NCBI GenBank assembly: GCA_030535815.1
Contig: JAUNRD010000111.1
Coordinates: forward strand, 1 to 6,466
DNA length: 6,466 bases
Reading direction: 5' to 3'
Source: Clostridia bacterium
GTDB lineage: Bacteria; Bacillota; Clostridia; CAKSNL01; HGM11501
Shown here: positions 1 to 5,030 of the stretch, in pieces
How the letters are laid out: each line of letters starts with the position of its first letter
How positions within the stretch are numbered: position 1 is the stretch's first letter
The notes under the pieces: model-generated
What the model was told of the DNA's origin: nothing
What the model saw: only the letters and a program-made list of their open reading frames with translations
The model's database searches: none
Program-made: the position numbers and the translations under genes

Positions 1-17
1 TATCAGCGGAAAATAAC

Positions 18-33
18 AAGCCAAAACCGGCTT
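18..33 (-). terminator. Weak hairpin downstream of the methyltransferase gene
   Basis: On the minus strand AAGCC and GGCTT pair around a 6-nt loop (GGTTTT), followed by GTTATTTT, an interrupted T-rich stretch. It starts 31 nt after the methyltransferase stop codon. The stem is only 5 bp and the T tract is broken, so termination would be inefficient. The remainder of 1-63 shows no convincing gene. Confidence 0.3.
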
Positions 34-63
34 CTCCCTAATAAGTACCGCCGAAGCGACTCC

Positions 64-999
64 TTATTTATATTTCTTCTGCAAAATGCTTGTGTTTCTT
101 TCCCAGAACACGCCATCCGAATAACCCTGAATGGATTTATCCGTATCCGCCATTAAAAGGCGCTTTTCAGCTAAGGCACAGTAGCCTTCGTTCTGCTCAA
201 TTCCCACATAATGACGGCCAAGCTTTTTAGCCGTTACGCTTGTCGAGCCTGAGCCAAGGAAGGGGTCAAACACCGTATCACCCTCATTTGAGCTTGCAAG
301 AATCAGCTTTGCAAGGAGCTTTTCGGGCTTTTGGGTGGGGTGCGGCGTGTTTTCAGGCATCGACCAGTAGGGAATTGAAATATCGTCCCAGAAATTGGAA
401 GGACAGGTGTTTCTGAAATTCCCGTCTGCGGTTTCTTCCCAGTCCTTGGGCTTTCCGTCCACCTTGTAGGGGGCAACAACTCTTCTTCTCTGCTTTACGG
501 CATCAAGGTTAAAGGTGTAGTCTTCTCCCTTTGTGGCAAACCATATATCCTCCATGCCGTTTTTCCAATTACTAAGAGCTCCTCTTCCCTTTTCTCTCTG
601 CCAGGTGATGCGGTTTTTCAAGTTGAAATATTCCCTCATCACGTTTCCTATCACCATTCCCGATTCCCAGTCACAGCAGACATATATGCTTCCTCTGTCA
701 GAGAGCAGCGGAAAAAGTGCTTCTATCCATTCTCTGGTATATTTTTCATATTCAATGCTGCTGCTTTTTTTAAATTTGCTTCCGCCAAAATCCTTGAAAA
801 GATTGTAGGGAGGGTCGACAATTATAAGGTCGGCAAAGCCGTGGGGCAAATTTTTCATCACAGCCAAACTGTCCCCAAGGACGGTTTTATCAATAACTTC
901 TTCCTTTGTGACAGGGGTATTTACCCTTATTGTCCTTAAAAGAAGCTCTTTTTCTTCTTCTTTTGTAAGCTCAATTGTTTTGTTTCTTTCCGCCTTCAA
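64..999 (-). CDS. Beta-class site-specific DNA methyltransferase (probably adenine-N6)
   Basis: The 311-residue product transfers a methyl group from S-adenosylmethionine to an exocyclic amino group of a base in a specific DNA site. The catalytic motif IV, DPPYNL, is at residues 62-67. The SAM-binding motif I, FDPFLGSGST, is at 244-253, followed by motif II (VGIEQN, 265-270). HPTQKP (220-225, motif X region) just precedes motif I. The order IV, then variable recognition region (about 155-215), then X and I defines the beta class. Length is typical (about 280-320). The start is TTG at 999: an AGGTGA ribosome site lies 4 nt upstream and the next internal Met is residue 48, only 14 residues before the catalytic motif. 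It has its own promoter and is separated from the sugar operon by a terminator. DPPY suits adenine N6, but cytosine N4 is not excluded. The recognition site cannot be read from the sequence. No restriction endonuclease is visible, so it may be solitary or paired with a gene beyond the left edge. Confidence 0.93.
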   Translation of the reverse strand: MKAERNKTIELTKEEEKELLLRTIRVNTPVTKEEVIDKTVLGDSLAVMKNLPHGFADLIIVDPPYNLFKDFGGSKFKKSSSIEYEKYTREWIEALFPLLSDRGSIYVCCDWESGMVIGNVMREYFNLKNRITWQREKGRGALSNWKNGMEDIWFATKGEDYTFNLDAVKQRRRVVAPYKVDGKPKDWEETADGNFRNTCPSNFWDDISIPYWSMPENTPHPTQKPEKLLAKLILASSNEGDTVFDPFLGSGSTSVTAKKLGRHYVGIEQNEGYCALAEKRLLMADTDKSIQGYSDGVFWERNTSILQKKYK

Positions 1000-1003
1000 A
1001 CCC

Positions 1004-1009
1004 TCACCT
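1004..1009 (-). promoter_or_regulatory. Ribosome binding site that fixes the TTG start
   Basis: AGGTGA on the minus strand is complementary to the 3' part of the 16S rRNA anti-Shine-Dalgarno sequence and lies 4 nt before the TTG at 999. For a match to that part of the anti-Shine-Dalgarno this is equivalent to about 7 nt from a core AGGAGG, which is normal spacing. It supports TTG as the true start of the methyltransferase. Confidence 0.65.
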
Positions 1010-1030
1010 TCTTTCCTTAAGCTTTTTTAT

Positions 1031-1059
1031 ATTATAACAAAAACCCTTGGATAAAGCAA
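1031..1059 (-). promoter_or_regulatory. Sigma-A-like promoter of the methyltransferase gene
   Basis: On the minus strand a perfect -10 box TATAAT (1036-1031) lies exactly 17 nt downstream of TTGCTT (1059-1054), which matches the TTG core of a -35 box. A start site about 7 nt past the -10 (near 1024) would leave a leader of about 25 nt containing the ribosome site. The promoter begins only 3 nt beyond the T run of the operon terminator, so the methyltransferase is insulated from the operon and separately expressed. Confidence 0.7.
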
Positions 1060-1061
1060 GT

Positions 1062-1096
1062 AAAAAAACGCTCCGTGGATGCACGGAGCGTTTTTA
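1062..1096 (-). terminator. Strong intrinsic terminator of the sugar operon
   Basis: CGCTCCGTG and CACGGAGCG form a perfect 9-bp stem around a 4-nt loop (1069-1077 and 1082-1090), extended by flanking A and T tracts to about 14 bp. On the minus strand it is followed by seven T residues (1068-1062). It begins directly after the TGA stop of the DUF4867 gene (1099-1097). The A/T flanks make it potentially bidirectional, although no plus-strand gene is seen to need it. Confidence 0.92.
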
Positions 1097-1744
1097 TCAG
1101 TATTTAATTTCGTAATTGATTCCGGTAATTCCGGGAACGGCGCCCTGCTTTATCTTTGCTTCGTTATCTACGTGAGCAAGAAGCCATTTATTTTTAGCGG
1201 TAATGCGCTTATCAACGGGCTCTTCCGTAAGAGCTGTATTTGTCCCTTCGGGGAGGAATACTGCACAGATAAAGCCTGCATCGCTTACCTGGCTGGGGCA
1301 ATAGTGAAGTGTTGTTGCATAAAGCTCAACCACGGTTCCTTCCGGCACGAAAAATGCCTTGAAGGCGGATGAATCGATTTTGTTATCAACAATATCCCAT
1401 CTGTTACCTAAAATCAAAATCATATCGGTGATTGCGATATTGATTTCCGTTGCGGTGTGCCATTCGGTTGCATTCATCATACTTGCGTGGCCATAGCAAA
1501 CGCCTGCCTGCATGGGAAGATAGCCGTAAACATTTTTGGCAATTTCCTTTGTAACGGAAAGCTTTTCAAATGCATCCAGGGAAGGCTTGTAGATAACAGC
1601 CTCCGGCATTTCGAGCTTTTTTCCTTCTGCCACGATTTCTGCGGTGTCGTACTTAAGCACTTCACCGTAAATTTTAAATGCATCGTCGAAAACGGATAAA
1701 ATTTCAATATCCTTATTTGCCTTTTTTAATTTTTCAAGCATCAC
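1097..1744 (-). CDS. DUF4867 family cupin-like protein
   Basis: The 215-residue product resembles the DUF4867 family; I recognise it from overall sequence character, not from a search. No signal peptide or membrane segment is seen, so it should be cytoplasmic. A cupin-like metal site is suggested by H86, H96 and E100 (spaced H-x3-E, in GHASMMNATEWHTATE), with H147 (LHYCP) as a possible further ligand in the second half. VPEGT (133-137) and LPEGT (164-168) are repeated beta-turn motifs in keeping with a beta-barrel. It is translationally coupled to the aldolase: the GTG start at 1744 overlaps the aldolase stop as GTGA, and the adjacent ATG at 1741 overlaps as TGATG. A GGAG at 1755-1752, inside the aldolase gene, lies 7 nt before GTG and 10 nt before ATG. 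I slightly prefer GTG; the choice alters one residue. A role in the same sugar pathway, such as isomerase, mutarotase or lactonase-like, is inferred from position only. Confidence 0.85.
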   Translation of the reverse strand: MMLEKLKKANKDIEILSVFDDAFKIYGEVLKYDTAEIVAEGKKLEMPEAVIYKPSLDAFEKLSVTKEIAKNVYGYLPMQAGVCYGHASMMNATEWHTATEINIAITDMILILGNRWDIVDNKIDSSAFKAFFVPEGTVVELYATTLHYCPSQVSDAGFICAVFLPEGTNTALTEEPVDKRITAKNKWLLAHVDNEAKIKQGAVPGITGINYEIKY

Positions 1745-2562
1745 TTACACGCTCCAAGTAACTTAATTTTTTCAATTGCAAATTCCTTTACCGCTTCGCT
1801 TGCCTTTGCCATAACAACGTCAAGAGGAGCAGAATAAGGATCAAGTCCCTTATATGCTTCAATGAAGGAACAGCAAACATCTGTACCGAAATTAATCTTT
1901 CTGATACCTGCATCAATTGCCGCTTTTATCTGATCGTCGGGAACGCCGGATCCGCCGTGAAGAACAAGGTGCGCCTTTGTATTTTCATGTATTTCTGCAA
2001 TTCTTTCAATTGCAAGAACGGGAGCCTTGGCATACTTTCCGTGAGCTGTACCAACCATAATTGCAAGAGCGTCAACGCCTGTTTCATCAACATATCTTAC
2101 GGCATCCTCTACCGTTGTGTAGGAGTCCCACACCTCGTCCTTCGTAGAGCCGATGTGACCAAGCTCGCCCTCAACGCTTACAGAAGCTTCCTTTGCGATA
2201 TCCACGGTCTTTTTTGTTTCGGCGATATTTTCGTCGATGGGAAGAGTGGATGCATCAATCATAACGCCTGTTGCACCATAGCGCATAGCTCTTATGCATT
2301 CGGGACGGCCTGCACCGTGGTCAAGATGGAAGCAGACGGGGCTTTTCACATCGTTCATAACGTCCAGTATAACGGGAGCCATAAACTTTCCCGTACCGGT
2401 ATTGAAAAGTCTGCTGTACATCTGAATGATAACGGGAGCACCGGTTTCCTTTACGGCGTTTACAACACCCATCAATGTTTCAAGATTATATACATTGAAG
2501 GCAGGAACGGCAAAGCCGCCCTTTTCTGCCAGGTCAAGTATTTCTTTTAATGTGTATTTCAT
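1741..2562 (-). CDS. Class II (zinc-dependent) ketose-phosphate aldolase
   Basis: The 273-residue product is a fructose-bisphosphate/tagatose-bisphosphate-type class II aldolase, which cleaves a ketose phosphate to DHAP and an aldehyde. The catalytic Asp is D81 in HLDHG (79-83). Zinc ligands are H82, H174 in GTAHG (171-175) and H202 in HGGSG (202-206). EGELG (131-135) and NFGTD (224-228) match the family's metal and phosphate-binding motifs. Length is slightly short for the family (about 280-310), close to GatY/KbaY/FbaA of Gram-positives. The residues usually reading SEGA or TPGT after the second strand are replaced by YSRL (49-52), which suggests an altered substrate pocket. It starts with ATG after TAAGGAG, 9 nt past the isomerase gene, and its end overlaps DUF4867. 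The probable substrate is the ketose 1-phosphate made by the neighbouring kinase, but a plain FBP or tagatose-bisphosphate aldolase cannot be excluded. Confidence 0.92.
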   Translation of the reverse strand: MKYTLKEILDLAEKGGFAVPAFNVYNLETLMGVVNAVKETGAPVIIQMYSRLFNTGTGKFMAPVILDVMNDVKSPVCFHLDHGAGRPECIRAMRYGATGVMIDASTLPIDENIAETKKTVDIAKEASVSVEGELGHIGSTKDEVWDSYTTVEDAVRYVDETGVDALAIMVGTAHGKYAKAPVLAIERIAEIHENTKAHLVLHGGSGVPDDQIKAAIDAGIRKINFGTDVCCSFIEAYKGLDPYSAPLDVVMAKASEAVKEFAIEKIKLLGACK

Positions 2563-2571
2563 TTTTTCTCC

Positions 2572-3963
2572 TTATTCAATAACTTCAACCTTTACATCGG
2601 GGAAGTATTTCATAGTTTCAACAAGTACCTTTGTAAGGCTTCCTTCGATTTCTGTTACGTGGTGGATGTAGGGGCCTTCAACAAGTCTTCTCTCCCAGAG
2701 AGGAAGGTTATTGAACTTTGCCCAGAGATATGTACCGAAGGTGTAGGGACCTTCTGCACTGTCGCACTCGCCCACGATGATGGAATAGTTTCCGTGCTCC
2801 TGATCAAGTCTTGCAACTGTGTAGTGTCCTTCCTTAACCTGGAACCACTCTCTCATATTCTTGGAATAGCAGGGCTCGTCCTTTCTGCGGAGCGAATAGC
2901 CGAAGGGACCGCAGTGCCATAAAAGCTCGATATTTCTGTCTTCGGGGTGTCTTGTTGTAAATTCGCCCAGGAAGGGAACAGCCTCACCGAAGGTAAGTGC
3001 CTTTAAGAGCACCTGAGTCATTACGGCGTGCATATCTGTTTCACAGCTTATGAGATAGCCCATATCAGCCAAGATTCCGTAGGATGTGCAGGGCATTGCA
3101 CCTAAAAGCTGCTGCATTGCTGTCCAGCACTCTGCGGAAATTGCGTCAAGCTTAAACTCTTCAAAAAGCTCCTTGTAAATCAATACAAATGCCCACATTT
3201 TTTCAAGGTTAGGCTCTGTATCAGCATCAATTTCATACATTTCGCGTATCTTTGCAGCGCCTGCTTTAAGCTCGTCTTTGCGCTCTTCCATAATCTTGTC
3301 AAACTTAGCCTTGAATGTGGCAAGGTTAATGGGAATAACACGTGTGTCGAACTTTTCCATAAGCTCGCCTTCATTGTAGATAACGGAGCAGAAGGGCTTC
3401 GGACGAAGACCAACCTGACCGATTCTCATACTCTTGAAGCACTTAACGGCGCAGGTAACCTGTGCAAATTCTCTTAAACCGGTTGCAAAAATCTCCGATT
3501 CAACAGGGCAGTTTTCAACATATGTAAACTTAACATTTCTTCTGGAAAGCTGTCTGCTTATGCCAAAAAGACCGCACTGTGAGTCTGTATGTCTTCCGCC
3601 GTCGGCATAGAAGGTGTTATCCTGGGGACCCCAGAGCATAACGGGAAGTCCCATTGCCTTCGCAAGGGCACCTGCCGCCTCTTCATTACCGAAGTTTGCG
3701 GCGATTAATACGATGGAGTCAACCTTTTCCTTCTTGAAGTGTTCTGCCACCTTTTCAACATCGTTCTCAGACCAGAGTGTTTCAACGTCGATAACACCCT
3801 TAAGGTCAACAAAGCTTATATGCTCTGTGGCATAATGCTCCTTGATGTAGGCAACAGTCTGTCTTCCTCTCTCCTCTGCAACCTCCCAGTTAAAGATACC
3901 GGGACGGGGAGTACAGTCACGTCTTAAGGGAACAAGTCCGATTTTTACATTGTAATCAAGCAT
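2572..3963 (-). CDS. L-fucose/L-arabinose isomerase family protein
   Basis: The 463-residue cytoplasmic protein looks like a divergent member of the FucI/AraA sugar isomerase superfamily, metal-dependent enzymes that interconvert aldoses and ketoses. The N-terminal half carries Rossmann-like features such as VDSIVLIAANFGNEEAAGAL (81-100) and GLPVMLWGPQ (105-114). The second half holds likely metal ligands E278 (ISAEC), E308 and/or D310 (SCETDMH), with H350 (WHCGPFG) and H434/H435 (GPYIHH) as candidate active-site histidines. The acidic pair spacing of about 30 residues resembles that of FucI and AraA, but the assignment is by eye. It is shorter than E. coli AraA (500) or FucI (591). The start is ATG with AGGAGG 6 nt upstream; that ribosome site overlaps the TAG stop of the kinase. 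Its place between kinase and aldolase indicates it makes the ketose that the kinase phosphorylates. Sulfoquinovose, a 6-deoxyhexose or a pentose are all possible substrates. Confidence 0.85.
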   Translation of the reverse strand: MLDYNVKIGLVPLRRDCTPRPGIFNWEVAEERGRQTVAYIKEHYATEHISFVDLKGVIDVETLWSENDVEKVAEHFKKEKVDSIVLIAANFGNEEAAGALAKAMGLPVMLWGPQDNTFYADGGRHTDSQCGLFGISRQLSRRNVKFTYVENCPVESEIFATGLREFAQVTCAVKCFKSMRIGQVGLRPKPFCSVIYNEGELMEKFDTRVIPINLATFKAKFDKIMEERKDELKAGAAKIREMYEIDADTEPNLEKMWAFVLIYKELFEEFKLDAISAECWTAMQQLLGAMPCTSYGILADMGYLISCETDMHAVMTQVLLKALTFGEAVPFLGEFTTRHPEDRNIELLWHCGPFGYSLRRKDEPCYSKNMREWFQVKEGHYTVARLDQEHGNYSIIVGECDSAEGPYTFGTYLWAKFNNLPLWERRLVEGPYIHHVTEIEGSLTKVLVETMKYFPDVKVEVIE

Positions 3964-3973
3964 ATTATACCTC

Positions 3974-4954
3974 CTAAATTGTTATTCCTTTATCGTAATG
4001 GGCTACTCTTTCATCAATTTCGCTGTAATCTATTATACCACTATCAATAAATTTTTCAAGTACTTTTAATGTGGGGATTCCGCTTCTTCCGCCGGGGCGT
4101 GTGCATTTTATGGCAGATACGCCCGATGCATAAAGTGCCGCTTTTTCCACATCGAAGCCCTTAAGATAGAATACATCAAAGGCACCGTGGAAAACATCAC
4201 CCGCACCGGTGGTGTCAACCGCATCAACGCAGAACGCCGGAATTTCAAAATATTTATCCTCATAAACGCCCCTGCAGCCATCCTCACCGAAGGTGAAGAT
4301 TACTATTTCGGGACCGAAGCTCTTTAAGAGATTCATATTTTCCTTAAAATCCGCGGGATTTAATTTCTTATCCTCGCAAAACGCATTATAGTACATTTCG
4401 GAGCCTATGAAAATGTCGATTTTGTCGTAATAGTCATAGGTGTAGGGACGGTAGTAATTGGCGTCAACGCTTATTTTTCCGCCTGCGGAACGAACCATAT
4501 CGCACGCCTTTGCCACAGCGTCGGTAATCAATGCCACGTGCATAATGCGGGTGGACTTGAAGAATTCTTCATCAAGCTCGCCTGCCTTGATTTCCTCAAA
4601 GTCACCGGGAGTGCTGATAAACTCCTTACCGTTTACGGCTGTTTCTGTCACACAGATGGAAAAATTACTCTTTTTCCCTTTCTGCACGCTCATTTTCGAT
4701 GTATCAACATTGTTATACTGAAGGTCGGAAAGACCCACTTTCCCGAATAAATCATCACCCACACAGCCGATTAACGCCGTTTTTGCACCGAGTCTTGCCG
4801 ATGCGACGCAGGCTGTGGGCACGTTTCCGCCACCCTGAAAGCCATATTTGTTAATGCGGCAGTTGGTGTTTGTTTCCGGAAGCTTGTCGATTTTTAATAC
4901 AAGGTCCAAAAAGGGATCGCCGAAGCCTATCAGATCATACTTCTTTTCACTCAT
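3974..4954 (-). CDS. PfkB-family carbohydrate kinase
   Basis: The 326-residue product is a ribokinase/PfkB-fold sugar kinase that uses ATP to phosphorylate a sugar hydroxyl. PfkB signature 1 spans about 37-65 (glycine run GGGN at 41-44, then ARLGAKTALIG at 53-63). Signature 2 is DTTGAGD (247-253), with D253 as the catalytic base and GAGD as the anion hole. FTFGEDG (220-226) matches the conserved nucleotide-site region. Length is normal for the family (300-340), and there is no signal peptide. It starts with ATG after GGAGG 4 nt upstream. The stop overlaps the isomerase ribosome site. In context it probably phosphorylates the ketose released by the isomerase to feed the class II aldolase, analogous to 6-deoxy-6-sulfofructose kinase or other ketose 1-kinases. 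Fructokinase, KDG kinase and adenosine kinase relatives share these motifs, so the substrate rests on context. Confidence 0.93.
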   Translation of the reverse strand: MSEKKYDLIGFGDPFLDLVLKIDKLPETNTNCRINKYGFQGGGNVPTACVASARLGAKTALIGCVGDDLFGKVGLSDLQYNNVDTSKMSVQKGKKSNFSICVTETAVNGKEFISTPGDFEEIKAGELDEEFFKSTRIMHVALITDAVAKACDMVRSAGGKISVDANYYRPYTYDYYDKIDIFIGSEMYYNAFCEDKKLNPADFKENMNLLKSFGPEIVIFTFGEDGCRGVYEDKYFEIPAFCVDAVDTTGAGDVFHGAFDVFYLKGFDVEKAALYASGVSAIKCTRPGGRSGIPTLKVLEKFIDSGIIDYSEIDERVAHYDKGITI

Positions 4955-4968
4955 AAACCCTCCAAATA

Positions 4969-4997
4969 ATTATACAGTCGGTATTCGCCGTTTTCAA
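4969..4997 (-). promoter_or_regulatory. Possible internal promoter before the kinase gene
   Basis: On the minus strand TTGAAA (4997-4992) and TATAAT (4974-4969) are separated by exactly 17 nt, a close match to the sigma-A consensus. The weakness is geometry: a start about 7 nt past the -10 would fall near 4962, inside the GGAGG ribosome site of the kinase (about 4963-4959), so the transcript would have only a partial site. It could still express the isomerase and later genes, or it may be chance in an A+T-rich gap. Confidence 0.4.
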
Positions 4998-5008
4998 TAG
5001 ATAAAACG
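4989..5008. repeat. Short inverted repeat in the dehydrogenase-kinase gap
   Basis: CGTTTT (4989-4994) and AAAACG (5003-5008) are perfect inverted arms around an 8-nt spacer. The repeat overlaps the putative -35 box at 4992-4997. The centre-to-centre spacing of 14 nt is suitable for a dimeric repressor operator, but a 6-bp arm is short and may be chance. It lacks the T run of an intrinsic terminator. The remainder of the 76-nt gap shows no gene. Confidence 0.3.
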
Positions 5009-5030
5009 ACAGTAAAATTGCACTTTTCGC

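Noticed and set aside
1..27. Possible start of another minus-strand gene (TTG after GGGAG) running off the left edge
   Set aside because: Only eight codons are visible, it uses a weak TTG start and it overlaps the weak hairpin. It is too little to support a gene.
1069..1090. Hairpin considered as a regulatory operator or part of a repeat family
   Set aside because: The perfect stem, four-nt loop, T run and position right after a stop codon are fully explained by an intrinsic terminator, and no second copy is seen in the window.
1079..1372. Plus-strand 97-residue open frame opposite DUF4867
   Set aside because: It starts inside the terminator hairpin, is antisense to the DUF4867 gene and shows no protein family features.
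2370..2440. Recurring ATAACGGGAGC string on the plus strand within the aldolase gene
   Set aside because: Both copies encode similar Ala-Pro-Val-Ile residues (GAPVII and MAPVIL), so coding constraint explains them; it is not a repeat element.
1957..2550. Plus-strand 197-residue open frame opposite the aldolase
   Set aside because: It lies entirely antisense to a gene with full catalytic motifs. Its translation is cysteine-rich with no recognisable domain, as expected of a shadow frame.
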